Assembly: GCA_964590395.1 (NCBI GenBank)
Contig: CAZPVT010000022.1
Span: 16,437-80,436, forward strand
Origin: JAOABP01 sp964590395
GTDB taxonomy: Bacteria; Hydrothermota; Tepidihabitantia; Tepidihabitantales; Tepidihabitantaceae
Direction of reading: 5' to 3'
Length of the DNA stretch: 64,000 nucleotides
In this document: positions 34,823 through 43,751 of the stretch, in pieces
Layout of the letters: each line of letters begins with the position of its first letter
Numbering within the stretch: position 1 is the stretch's first letter
Program-made: the position numbers and the translations under genes
The notes under the pieces: generated by a model
Told to the model about the DNA's origin: nothing
Database searches by the model: none
Seen by the model: only the letters and a program-made list of their open reading frames with translations

Positions 34823-37705
34823 CTAAGGCAGTTCTCGTAGCAGGCGTGCCGCATTGGAATCGGCAGGATAACGGCGCAACCAGTCCTGTAAGAGCGCACG
34901 GGCACGGTTGTAATCGCGCAGTTCGTCGGTGTAGAAGCGGTAAAGCAGGTTGACGATCTGCCACTCATTGGGCTGGATCGCCAGGACCTGTAGAAACATT
35001 TTCTCCGCTCCCTGGTAATCACCCATTTCGCGCAATACCAGTCCGCGCTGTAAAAATAGTTCCAGACGCAGGCGTGGATCCTGTTCAGCATAGGCGAGTG
35101 CAGAGTCAAGAGCGTTCAGTGCTATTGGATAATCCTGATTTAATGTTGCGAAGCGGGAGAGATGATAAAAGAGCAGCATCTTTTGCGGTTTGTCCAGTTC
35201 AAACTTAAGTGCCGGACCGAGTGCCCATTGTGCCTGCCGGTAGTCACCGTGTCTGGCATATTCCATTGCCAGCATCAGATAGGAATGGGCGTAGTTGATC
35301 AACAGTCCCCGGGTGTTGTCATCCTTTTCTACTCGGGGGTCAAGCATTGAGTTCATCTTAAACTCTTCAAAGAGTAGTTTTCTTGTTCGGGCGGTATCAA
35401 CCATTCCTTCCCCCGGTAATCGCTCCCGTTCACCTACCACTCGTCGCACCAGTCCTTCCAGTTGCAGGTAGGGCTCACAGTCTTGCGTATTCTCCGGGGA
35501 AACCGTAGTGGCGAAATAGACCGGGCTTTTGGGCTGATAGCCGGCACCGAAGACCTTAGCCATAAACTCCTGGGGCGAAGATTCGTAATCATCAGGCCAT
35601 TTCAGTTTGATGCCCCCCACGGTAGCGATGATATTTCGGATCATTATGTCTTTAAGCAGAACCACACGGTTGTTTTTTGCGATATAACCCTGGGGCAGAC
35701 GGTCAATTTCATTCTCAGTGAAGGAGATTGGGGCACCCCAACGCTTGAGTTGCTTGCAGAACCAGGGGGTGTTCAGGAGCGAAAGGTTGGCAACCGCCAC
35801 ATTCTTACCGAAGTTCGGGTCGTTGTCCGCAACCACCGATGGGACAGTCTGCATAAACCAGAGCGGGAAGGTGTCGTTATCACCGTTGGTAAACACTACC
35901 GCCTTCTCTCCCTCGCAACAGATGAGCATATTGTAGCCATATTCGGCTGGGATCCAGTTATAGCGGCGGGTGACGGTTTTGTAGTTTAATAGCATCGGGA
36001 CGAAGCCGAAGGCAATAACCAGGCCACTTAAAACCGGCATCGGGATAAGTTTCCGGCTCTTTTTCATTTCCCGTTCTACCCAGTTCAGGAAGGCATAGAC
36101 ACCGGCGCCGATGAAAATGGTATAAAACACAAACGAGAATGCAAAGAAGTAGTCTCGTTCGCGCACCTCCCGGAACCTCAGTACGGACCTTGGGTCCGAT
36201 GGCGAATATTTGAGATTGAGATAAGTCAGAAGACCAATTGAAGCGATGATAAAGGCAACAAGGATCAGAATAAAAGATTTCTTATCCCTTTTGAACTGAT
36301 GAATCATACCCCAGATACCCAAAAGTGGCGGGATGAGACCAAAAATGCCCTGCCAGCCCAAACGCAGAAAGATCCGCGGAAAGTTGGTAAACAGGATATC
36401 CAGGAAGCGTTCATTTCCCCACTGCCAGAGGAAATACCGGACATAGAATGCGATCTGCTCAATATATGCCCGGAAGATATCAAATGCGGGATTGCGGTTT
36501 GCCCGCCAATCGTCCTCGGTTAGAAACTGGGTCTTGCGCGGGAAAATCCGCATCGGATCATACTGCTCCCGTTTTAGTACGCTGACGAAGTCCCGCCATC
36601 TTGAGGGTTCAACTTCATTGATGGCTGGTGAATGGCGGGCGCGGGTCATCATGATGAACTGGACGGTGCCGGCAAGCAGGACTAAGCCTAAAAGCAACCC
36701 GACATAAGCCCCCCGGAGTTTACGCTTGGTATGGAGCCAGTAGAGATAACTGCCATAGCCAAGAAAAAAGGCAATCACCAGCCATTTTGATTGGAACCAT
36801 CTTTCGATAAACGCCACGGTGGGTGAGGCGAGAAACAGCACGACATCATCCATCAATCCCTGCCCGGCGCCGATATAGGCAACGAGAAATACCCCGGCGA
36901 GTAATGCCAGTCCGTAGATTAAAGAGAGATTCCTTTCCGAGCGTTCGATTATCGCAATTGCGTAATAGGTCCCGGCAAGCATCAACGGCACAACAAAAAA
37001 TGTTCCGGCAGAAAGTCCCATTTCCTTGATAGTCAGGATCAACAGATACCCGACCATAAACTCAATAAACCGCAGATTAATTACCGAATGCCGGTCAACG
37101 ATCAGGGCAAACACCAGCACCGCAAAAACCACCAGCATCGGCGTAAAATGAATGCCGGTGGAAACGAAAAGTAGAAATATGGCAGCAAGAATCTGTCGGT
37201 TGTCACCGGTGCCCTTCTCTCTGCCTTCGCGCCAAACCAGTGCCAAGTAAAGCACGGTCAGGGCAATGACGACGCAGGGGCCGTAAACTTCAGCCTCAAC
37301 ACAGTTGTCCCAGTAGGAGTAAGCAAAACCGCACATCAGCGCGGCAAAAGCCCCGGCGATGTGGGGAAGCCACCAACGTCTTTCCCGTTCTCGTTCCGCA
37401 TAGATTGAGAGCAGTTTTACGACAATCAGATAAAGCAGACCACAGGAAAATGCGCCGAAAAGAGTCGGGATCAAATTCACCCGGAAGGCGATCTCTTTAC
37501 CGATCGGCAGGAGAGAAAAAAGCCTGCCCAGCATAACGAACAATGGGGTGCCCGGCGGGTGGGGAACACCGGCAATGTAGGAGACCGCGATCAGTTCTGC
37601 GCAATCCCAGAACGAAGCAGTGGGGGCGACGCTATAAAAATAAACGCCAAATACCGTCAAACAGACCAAAATGAAGATTATCAACCGCCATTTTGATTCA
37701 TTCAT
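34823..37705 (-). CDS. DUF2723 polytopic membrane protein with C-terminal TPR region
   Basis: 960 residues. The N-terminal DUF2723 hallmark is clear: SVAPTASFWDCAELIAVSYIAGVPHPPGTPLFVMLGRLFSLLP, with the Asp and PHPPG that resemble GT-C type glycosyltransferases. A dozen or more membrane helices run to about residue 600. The soluble C-terminus ends in tetratricopeptide-like repeats (about 800-955, LNQDYPIALNALDSALAYAEQDPRLRLELFLQRGLVLRE). Family members are proposed to be lipid-linked-sugar-dependent protein O-glycosyltransferases in Bacteroidetes-like bacteria. That would fit with the secreted sorting-tail proteins here, but is inferred. AAAGGAG precedes the ATG. Confidence 0.85.
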   Translation of the reverse strand: MNESKWRLIIFILVCLTVFGVYFYSVAPTASFWDCAELIAVSYIAGVPHPPGTPLFVMLGRLFSLLPIGKEIAFRVNLIPTLFGAFSCGLLYLIVVKLLSIYAERERERRWWLPHIAGAFAALMCGFAYSYWDNCVEAEVYGPCVVIALTVLYLALVWREGREKGTGDNRQILAAIFLLFVSTGIHFTPMLVVFAVLVFALIVDRHSVINLRFIEFMVGYLLILTIKEMGLSAGTFFVVPLMLAGTYYAIAIIERSERNLSLIYGLALLAGVFLVAYIGAGQGLMDDVVLFLASPTVAFIERWFQSKWLVIAFFLGYGSYLYWLHTKRKLRGAYVGLLLGLVLLAGTVQFIMMTRARHSPAINEVEPSRWRDFVSVLKREQYDPMRIFPRKTQFLTEDDWRANRNPAFDIFRAYIEQIAFYVRYFLWQWGNERFLDILFTNFPRIFLRLGWQGIFGLIPPLLGIWGMIHQFKRDKKSFILILVAFIIASIGLLTYLNLKYSPSDPRSVLRFREVRERDYFFAFSFVFYTIFIGAGVYAFLNWVEREMKKSRKLIPMPVLSGLVIAFGFVPMLLNYKTVTRRYNWIPAEYGYNMLICCEGEKAVVFTNGDNDTFPLWFMQTVPSVVADNDPNFGKNVAVANLSLLNTPWFCKQLKRWGAPISFTENEIDRLPQGYIAKNNRVVLLKDIMIRNIIATVGGIKLKWPDDYESSPQEFMAKVFGAGYQPKSPVYFATTVSPENTQDCEPYLQLEGLVRRVVGERERLPGEGMVDTARTRKLLFEEFKMNSMLDPRVEKDDNTRGLLINYAHSYLMLAMEYARHGDYRQAQWALGPALKFELDKPQKMLLFYHLSRFATLNQDYPIALNALDSALAYAEQDPRLRLELFLQRGLVLREMGDYQGAEKMFLQVLAIQPNEWQIVNLLYRFYTDELRDYNRARALLQDWLRRYPADSNAARLLRELP

Positions 37706-37724
37706 CTGGCTTAACTCCTTTACC

Positions 37725-38477
37725 TTACTGGTTTAACAATGCCTGCATTAAATTATACTTTAATTGAGATGGTGTCAAATTGATTAACAGTTTGCCGCGC
37801 TGAGCAAAACTGATGTTGCCGGTTGTCTCCGAGACAACAATTGCTATTGCGTCGGTAACCGTGGTGATACCTGCGGCAGCGCGGTGGCGCATTCCGGTGC
37901 CGGGAACAGTTTCTCCTAAAGGCAGGGTGCATCCGGCAGCGATGATCTGATTACCGCTGATGATTACCGCGCCGTCATGCAACGGTGATGTAGGGGTAAA
38001 GATGGAGACAAGTAATGGCGCGGATGCCTTGGCTTCTATTTTGGTGCCGGTCTCGGTGTATTCACGTAGGCCAATTTCCCGTTCCAGCACGACAAGGGCA
38101 CCGATCTTCCGTTCCTTCATCAGTGCAGCAGCAGCGACCAGTTCGTCAATTAGCGTTGAATCCGCAGTTGGACGAAACAGGAAGCGAATCGGTCGGGCGC
38201 GACCAAAACGGGAGAGGAGATTTCTTATTTCCGGCTGAAACAGGATAACAAAGGCAACCAGCCAGACCGTGGTTAAGGAGTTGACGATGAGTCCCAGCGC
38301 CTTGAAGTCCAGCCAGCGGGCAACGGTTCCAACCACCACCAGAAACAACAGGGCGTAAAGCATTCGTATTGCCCGGGTGCCACGGATGAAACGCAGGAAG
38401 TAGTAGACCAGCACCGCAACCAAGAGGATGTCGATGATGTCTAAAGCCCGGATCTGGATAAAACCAAGTATTTTCAT
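37725..38477 (-). CDS. cdaA: Diadenylate cyclase CdaA
   Basis: Makes cyclic di-AMP from two ATP. 250 residues: about three N-terminal membrane helices (IDILLVAVLVYYFLRFI and following), then the DAC domain. The catalytic motifs SPLHDGAVII (DGA, near 166) and GMRHRAAAG (RHR, near 198) are intact. Its ATG overlaps the folP stop (ATGA). In Firmicutes cdaA sits with ybbR and glmM; here it lies between folP and DUF2723. c-di-AMP controls K+ and osmotic balance and wall metabolism; the targets in this organism are unknown. Confidence 0.94.
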   Translation of the reverse strand: MKILGFIQIRALDIIDILLVAVLVYYFLRFIRGTRAIRMLYALLFLVVVGTVARWLDFKALGLIVNSLTTVWLVAFVILFQPEIRNLLSRFGRARPIRFLFRPTADSTLIDELVAAAALMKERKIGALVVLEREIGLREYTETGTKIEAKASAPLLVSIFTPTSPLHDGAVIISGNQIIAAGCTLPLGETVPGTGMRHRAAAGITTVTDAIAIVVSETTGNISFAQRGKLLINLTPSQLKYNLMQALLNQ

Positions 38478-39679
38478 CCCGCAATTTCCCCGGTGCGGAT
38501 GGCATCGGTCAATCTTAACGCCCTTTTCACCGGGCCGACATCATGCACCCGCACGATGTCCGCGCCGTTGAGTGCCGCCAGAACCGCGGCGGCAATTGTT
38601 CCCTCCAACCTTTCTTCTGCCGGCAGGTTTAGAACCATGCCGATAAATGACTTGCGTGAAGGACCAACTACCACTGGTAAACCAAGGGTGCGCAGTTCAT
38701 CGAGCCGGCGTAATATCTCAAGGTTGTGTTCAAGTTTTTTGCCGAAGCCGATGCCCGGGTCAATAAAAAGTTGTTCCCGCTTCATTCCCGCGGCAACCGC
38801 CCGCGCTACCGTGCTGTTCAGATAGTCAATAACCTCCTGCATCAGGTCCTGGTAAACCGGATTTTTATGCATCGTCTTCGGTTTACCCTTGATGTGCATC
38901 AGGACTGCGTAGCAGTTAAATCGGGCACAGGTTTCTGCCATCTTTCTGTCAAAAGTAAAACCGGAGATGTCGTTGATAATGTTGGCTCCTTCCTTTAACG
39001 CCACCTCAGCAACCCGAGCACTGGTGGTGTCAACAGAAATCGGCACCTTAACTTTTTTGCGGAGACTTTTCAGTACCGGCAGCAGTCTTTTCAGTTGCTC
39101 GTCAGCAGGGACCGGATTAGCACCGGGCCGGGTTGACTCCGCACCGATATCTAAAATATCTGCTCCATCCGCCACCAGTTTTAATCCATACTCTATCGCC
39201 TTTTCCGGTTTTAGGTACCTGCCGCCATTGTAGAAGGAGTCCGGGGTAACATTTAAAATCCCCATCAGATAAGCCTTTTTGCCAAACTCAAAAATAAGGG
39301 TGCCGATCTTTACTGGTGCCGGTCTGTTCAGTGCGTTTTTTACAGTGGTCAGTAATTCAGGAACGAGTTTGTTGGCACAGCCCGGCTGGTGTTTAAGTCT
39401 GTTGGCTATCTCTTCAACTTGGCGCGGCGTGGCAAACAGGATGGCGGAACTTTTCCGCACCCGACCGGAGATCACCTGGCGATGAATTGCGCAGTCCGCA
39501 CCAACGATCAGCGCGGTCTGTTTTAAGATATTGGCGCCGGCAGTAGAAAGTTCATCAACTTTAATCCGTAAAACCCGATTTTTTGTCTGAAATATTTGCC
39601 AGGCTTTCGGGTCAACTCCAACCCGTGCCAACTCCCGGTTTAAGTCTTCTTTATTCTCCAAAGAGAGCAGGCGCATCAT
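38474..39679 (-). CDS. folP: Dihydropteroate synthase with N-terminal extension
   Basis: Condenses p-aminobenzoate with the pterin pyrophosphate in folate synthesis. The TIM-barrel domain begins near residue 130: LMGILNVTPDSFYNGGRY, ADILDIGAESTRPGANPV, SVDTT, IINDISG, PGIGFGKKLEHNL, GPSRKSFIG and a final VRVHDV. The first ~125 residues are an extra domain not present in E. coli FolP, similar in layout to some archaeal and thermophile synthases; it has no motif I recognise. Overlaps rocD by one base (TGATG) and cdaA by four. Confidence 0.92.
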   Translation of the reverse strand: MMRLLSLENKEDLNRELARVGVDPKAWQIFQTKNRVLRIKVDELSTAGANILKQTALIVGADCAIHRQVISGRVRKSSAILFATPRQVEEIANRLKHQPGCANKLVPELLTTVKNALNRPAPVKIGTLIFEFGKKAYLMGILNVTPDSFYNGGRYLKPEKAIEYGLKLVADGADILDIGAESTRPGANPVPADEQLKRLLPVLKSLRKKVKVPISVDTTSARVAEVALKEGANIINDISGFTFDRKMAETCARFNCYAVLMHIKGKPKTMHKNPVYQDLMQEVIDYLNSTVARAVAAGMKREQLFIDPGIGFGKKLEHNLEILRRLDELRTLGLPVVVGPSRKSFIGMVLNLPAEERLEGTIAAAVLAALNGADIVRVHDVGPVKRALRLTDAIRTGEIAG

Positions 39680-40878
39680 CAGTCCCTTAATACCTCGGCA
39701 ATTCGGGGTAGTGCCCAGTCGATATCCTCCTTTTTAATCACCAGTGGCGGGGCAAACCGGATTACCATTTCGTGGGTGTCTTTGCAGAGGATGCCCTTTC
39801 CCAGCAGTTTTTCGCAGTAAATCCGTGCCGGACCTGCCTCAGGCTTTAACTCCACACCCACAAGAAGACCTTTACCCCTTACCTCTTTTACCTTATCGGT
39901 AAGGATCTTTTTAAGTTCGGAGCGGAAATACTCGCCCAGTTCAAAAGTCCTCTCCGGCAGCTTTTCGTCCAGGATTATCTGAACTGCGGTCTTTGCCACC
40001 GCGCAAGCCAGCGGATTACCGCCGAAAGTTGACCCGTGATTGCCCGGGACAAATACGCTCATAATCTCCTTTGAAGAGAGAATCGCCGAGATCGGCACAC
40101 AGCCCCCCCCCAGCGCCTTGCCCAGAATCAGAATATCAGGCTTAACATTCTCATACTCATAACAGAACATCTTTCCAGTTCTGCCCAGACCAGTTTGGAT
40201 CTCATCAAGGATCAGAAGCAGGTTATTTTTCTGGCAGATCTCTTTTGCTTCCTTCAGGTAATTAGGGTCAGGAATAATTATTCCTCCTTCACCCTGAATC
40301 GGTTCCACCAGGAAGCCAACGGTATTTTCGGTGATCGCCGATGCCAGCACTTTAAGGTCGTTATACGGAATCACTCTAAATCCCGGGGTAAAAGGTCCGA
40401 ATCCATCACGGTATAACTCCTCGGTGGAAAAACTGATGATGCTTATTGTCCGGCCATGAAAGTTGTTTTTACAGGCGATGATCTCGGCACGGTCCTTTTC
40501 CACGCCCTTTCGGGTATAACCCCAGCGCCGGGCACATTTAATTGCGGTTTCAACCGCTTCGGCGCCGGTATTCATCAGCAGTACCTGCTCCTGTCCGGTG
40601 AGTTCACACAGCAACTGGCAAAGAGGACCTAACTGGTCGTTGTGGAAAGCCCGGGAGGTGAGCGTCAATCGGTTTGCCTGTTCGATCAGCGTTTGAATGA
40701 TGCGGGGATGACGGTGTCCCTGATTCAGCGCGGAATATGCGGAAAGCATATCCAGATATTTTTTCCCTTCCACATCTTCAACCCAGACCCCTTCGCCCCG
40801 GCAGATTACTACCGGTAACGGGTGATAATTATGAGCGGAGAAGCGGCCTTCTATTTTGATAAAGTCCATCGTCTTCAA
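39679..40878 (-). CDS. rocD: Ornithine aminotransferase
   Basis: PLP enzyme converting ornithine to glutamate 5-semialdehyde. 399 residues. The class III aminotransferase pattern is complete: MLSAYSALNQGHRHP, LLMNTGAEAVETAIK, the ILDEIQTGLGRTG metal-like segment and the PLP-lysine in LGKALGGGCVP. STFGGNPLAC completes the active site. The first codon is a TTG at 40878 preceded by AAGGAG at 6 bases; an ATG at 40869 is an alternative. PruA, which oxidises its product, is at 46628-48172. First gene of a six-gene operon. Confidence 0.94.
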   Translation of the reverse strand: MKTMDFIKIEGRFSAHNYHPLPVVICRGEGVWVEDVEGKKYLDMLSAYSALNQGHRHPRIIQTLIEQANRLTLTSRAFHNDQLGPLCQLLCELTGQEQVLLMNTGAEAVETAIKCARRWGYTRKGVEKDRAEIIACKNNFHGRTISIISFSTEELYRDGFGPFTPGFRVIPYNDLKVLASAITENTVGFLVEPIQGEGGIIIPDPNYLKEAKEICQKNNLLLILDEIQTGLGRTGKMFCYEYENVKPDILILGKALGGGCVPISAILSSKEIMSVFVPGNHGSTFGGNPLACAVAKTAVQIILDEKLPERTFELGEYFRSELKKILTDKVKEVRGKGLLVGVELKPEAGPARIYCEKLLGKGILCKDTHEMVIRFAPPLVIKKEDIDWALPRIAEVLRD

Positions 40879-40910
40879 TGGCTACTCCTTTCGATGATGG
40901 TTAACTCTTC

Positions 40911-40938
40911 ATTTTAATCTGAATCCAGTCTGAGTCAA
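40911..40938 (-). promoter_or_regulatory. Promoter of rocD-folP-cdaA operon
   Basis: Minus strand: TTGACT (40933-40938), 16-base spacer, TAAAAT (40911-40916). About 30 bases of leader with an AAGGAG site. Confidence 0.75.
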
Positions 40939-40972
40939 AAACAGACTTACAGGCCGATAAAACACATTGGGG

Positions 40973-41000
40973 TTGATTTTAGTGATGTCTCAAGTATATT
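40973..41000 (+). promoter_or_regulatory. Promoter of ferritin-like gene (leaderless)
   Basis: TTGATT (40973-40978), 16-base spacer, TATATT (40995-41000), exactly 6 bases to the ATG at 41007, so the transcript should start at or next to the A of the start codon. Confidence 0.7.
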
Positions 41001-41006
41001 TTATTT

Positions 41007-41513
41007 ATGGACAAAAAAGAAGAGTTACTCGCGGGACTGAAAGAGGCAATGATTGCGGAAAGAACGGGTATTGAGTTCTACACAACAGCCGCGGAGAAGA
41101 CCGCAGACCCTAAGGGTAAGGAGGTTTTTCAGCGACTTGCGGAAGAGGAGAGAAAACACCTGGAGTATCTTCATCAGCAGTTTGGCTATTTGACAGGGAA
41201 TAACGCCGAACCACAGCTTGATATCCAGAGTGGATTAGATCAGAACCAAGCCAGTCCGATCTTTTCTCCTGAGTTAAGGCAGAGGATTAAAACCGCTCAC
41301 TGGGAGATGACCGCATTAGCGGTTGGTGTGGCACTGGAGCAGGCTTCAATTAACCATTATCAACAGCTCGCCCGTCAGGCAGAGACAGAAGAGGTGCGCC
41401 GGTTTTTTGACTCACTGGTCAGATGGGAACAGAGTCATGCCACGGCGCTGCAGAAGCAGTATAACTATCTCCGCGAGTCCTACTGGTATGAAGCCGGTTT
41501 TGCCCCTTTTTAA
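41007..41513 (+). CDS. Ferritin-like / rubrerythrin-type di-iron protein
   Basis: 168 residues, all helical. Metal ligands are visible as AMIAERTGIEFY, LAEEERKHLEYL (ExxH), AVGVALEQASINHY and VRWEQSHATALQ (ExxH), the four-helix-bundle di-iron pattern. No rubredoxin domain is attached, so it is an erythrin-like domain alone. Likely a role in peroxide or iron handling in an anaerobe. It has its own leaderless promoter and is divergent from rocD. The last 4 bases overlap the convergent zinc-ribbon gene. Confidence 0.88.
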   Translation: MDKKEELLAGLKEAMIAERTGIEFYTTAAEKTADPKGKEVFQRLAEEERKHLEYLHQQFGYLTGNNAEPQLDIQSGLDQNQASPIFSPELRQRIKTAHWEMTALAVGVALEQASINHYQQLARQAETEEVRRFFDSLVRWEQSHATALQKQYNYLRESYWYEAGFAPF

Positions 41514-42076
41514 CGGCTCTTCGGCGCGCGGGAGAACTGAGAGAGTAGGTTATTAATTTTTCGTTCCGCGTCGCTTAGTTCGCGTTGGAGTTGCTTTTTT
41601 TTCTCCAGAGTGATGCTACCGCTCATTTCCATAATTTTGGCATTCATAACACTCATCTCCCGCTGAATCTGGGTCATCAGTTCCCGTTGTTCAGGAGTTG
41701 GTGTTTCGCCGATTACCTGACTTTTCACCTTTTCAAACCGGGCATAAATTTTTTCTAATTTTCCCCTTGCACGTTGAATTTCTCCTTTCCGCCCAGCGAT
41801 GGTGGCTACGGAGTCAACCCTTTTTACCGGTCGGACAGTTTTTTCCAACTGCACCCGCGGTCTTTTCGGTGTTGATCTGGTGTGCTGTTGCCGGGCACCA
41901 AAGATGATTACCAAGGCACCCACGACACCGAGGAGTGCCAGTAACCCGCCGACAATGAAGATCCGGTAGTCAACAGTTGACTCATGACGCAGACCACGTG
42001 CACGAATCTTTTCCCCGCAGGCAAAACAGCGTTCCTGTCCGGGCTTTACCGGTTCACCACAGTGGGGACAGCGCAT
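41510..42076 (-). CDS. Zinc-ribbon membrane protein with coiled coil
   Basis: 188 residues: an N-terminal zinc ribbon (MRCPHCGEPVKPGQERCFACGEK, two CxxC knuckles), one membrane helix at about 40-60 (IFIVGGLLALLGVVGALVII), then a charged helical tail (about 80-185) with a predicted coiled coil. No known family; zinc-ribbon plus single-helix proteins of this sort are often sensors or assembly factors. It follows pheT by 4 bases as the last gene of the pruA operon. Function unknown. Confidence 0.7.
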   Translation of the reverse strand: MRCPHCGEPVKPGQERCFACGEKIRARGLRHESTVDYRIFIVGGLLALLGVVGALVIIFGARQQHTRSTPKRPRVQLEKTVRPVKRVDSVATIAGRKGEIQRARGKLEKIYARFEKVKSQVIGETPTPEQRELMTQIQREMSVMNAKIMEMSGSITLEKKKQLQRELSDAERKINNLLSQFSRAPKSR

Positions 42077-42080
42077 AATT

Positions 42081-43751
42081 TTATAAAAAACTGCTGAGAT
42101 TGAGCTCAGCCATTACCACCGGTACGGTCAGTCCGAACCGTTCGAGTACCTGAGGGTGGGTTTCACCACAGTAGCCAACCGGCTGTTGTTCGTGATTTAC
42201 AAGCATGGCACATCTGCCGGATAGAAAAGGCATCCTTTGTGCCCGGACAAAGCCGATTTTTAGGTCCAACTCCCTTGTCAGCGCCTCCACTCCTGCTTTA
42301 ACATCAGCAAAACTGGCTTTAGCATCCGCAATACCAAGCGCAAGATGGCGCTGGGGTTGTGCTCCGGTTTCAGCCTGGCGGTCAATGACAAATACATCAC
42401 CGAGTTCAAAGATACTCTGGGGTAATGGCTGGGTGGAGTTCGAACCGAGGGTTTCGACAATTCCGGCCAGCAGATGACGTCGGAGGATACGCTGTTCAAC
42501 ACTTATCGGATTTTCTACCACCACAGTTTTACCGTCATCACTCAACCCCAGTTTTTCAAACTGCGCTTCCGGGCTGGTCAGGATCAGGCTCAGCACCTCA
42601 ATGAAGCCCATTCCGGTTAATGCGGTTCGGCATAAACAGCAGAACTCTTCAATTCGGGCGGGTTTACTTTGGGTGGCGGTCGGAATCAGTTTCGGTTCTA
42701 AATTGTGATAGCCGTAGGCGATCGCAATGTCTTCAATAATGTCCCAGGGGTGCATCACATCGGTCCGGTATGCCGGGATAAATACCTTAAGTAGGTTTTC
42801 ATCAGCGGTTTTTCCCGCGGTAAACCGCATCCGGTGTAAAAGTTCAATCAGATGTTCAAACCTCAACTCCACGCCGATAACTTTTTTTACCTCGTTGAGG
42901 TCTAATTCCATTATCTCGGGCGTCATTTTTGGGGTGGACAGTTTTTTGCCGTCAGGATAGATGATTTCAATCTGCTGAACCTGGGCAGTGAGGTCGGCAA
43001 AAACTGCGGAGATGACATTTAATGTTCTGATGATCGCCTGCTCGTCTGATCCGGTGACATCGATGAACAGGTTCTGGGTACCGGGTTTAACTTTTGTCGC
43101 TTCACTGTTGATGATCGGGGGCATGGAAAGCACCACACCGTTTTTGTCGGTAAGGAGGGGATATGCGGGATAACCTGTTAGCAGGTGTTGATACATTAAC
43201 CCTTTCGGATGGGTGGTGAGGATTTCCGTCGGGGTCTTGGGAGTGGTTTCACCCAGCGGGACAAAACTAATTCCTTGGGGCGTAACCGGTTGATAAACAA
43301 AATCCGGTTCAACCGTGTCCAAGTCATAAATTCCGATTGATGCCTTGTGCCGGTTACGACCTAGTCCCCAGTGCAGATTTTCTTGCAGGTCCATCAGGAC
43401 TTGAAGCCACTGTTGATTCAGCTGTAGGTTGCGCACAACCATACCGACGATGTATTGCCGGATATTTTCCAACCCTGGTTTCACATAAATCCGCACACCA
43501 GAGTTTTCAAACCGATATTCGGGCATACCGGTCTCAAGCGCTAGGTATCCCTTGATACTCCGTGCCAATCCACAGACATCAAACATATCTGGCCTTGCGG
43601 GCAGTAGGTTGAGTTTTAAACTCCGGTTTATGTTATCGATATCCTCAACATCACAACCCATCTCGGTTAGAACACGGAGCAACTCTTCGTCGGCGAGTTT
43701 TTTACCCACAAGGCTAGTGAGTAGATCGATCGGGACGGTAACTACCGGCAA
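42081..43751 (-). CDS. pheT: Phenylalanyl-tRNA synthetase beta subunit, archaeal/eukaryotic type
   Basis: 556 residues, far shorter than the ~800-residue bacterial PheT. It lacks the N-terminal EMAP-like tRNA-binding domain and the C-terminal anticodon-binding B8 domain. The sequence follows the archaeal/eukaryotic subunit: LNLLPARPDMFDVCGLARSIKGYL, PPIINSEATKV, FIDVTGSD and the late RRHLLAGIVETLGSNS. Its start overlaps pheS by 10 bases. It forms the heterotetramer with PheS. Confidence 0.92.
   Translation of the reverse strand: MPVVTVPIDLLTSLVGKKLADEELLRVLTEMGCDVEDIDNINRSLKLNLLPARPDMFDVCGLARSIKGYLALETGMPEYRFENSGVRIYVKPGLENIRQYIVGMVVRNLQLNQQWLQVLMDLQENLHWGLGRNRHKASIGIYDLDTVEPDFVYQPVTPQGISFVPLGETTPKTPTEILTTHPKGLMYQHLLTGYPAYPLLTDKNGVVLSMPPIINSEATKVKPGTQNLFIDVTGSDEQAIIRTLNVISAVFADLTAQVQQIEIIYPDGKKLSTPKMTPEIMELDLNEVKKVIGVELRFEHLIELLHRMRFTAGKTADENLLKVFIPAYRTDVMHPWDIIEDIAIAYGYHNLEPKLIPTATQSKPARIEEFCCLCRTALTGMGFIEVLSLILTSPEAQFEKLGLSDDGKTVVVENPISVEQRILRRHLLAGIVETLGSNSTQPLPQSIFELGDVFVIDRQAETGAQPQRHLALGIADAKASFADVKAGVEALTRELDLKIGFVRAQRMPFLSGRCAMLVNHEQQPVGYCGETHPQVLERFGLTVPVVMAELNLSSFL

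Noticed and set aside
34821..34964. Longer start for hypA
   Set aside because: The added 48 residues are Cys/Arg/Pro-rich, lie inside the DUF2723 gene and remove the invariant MHEL N-terminus.
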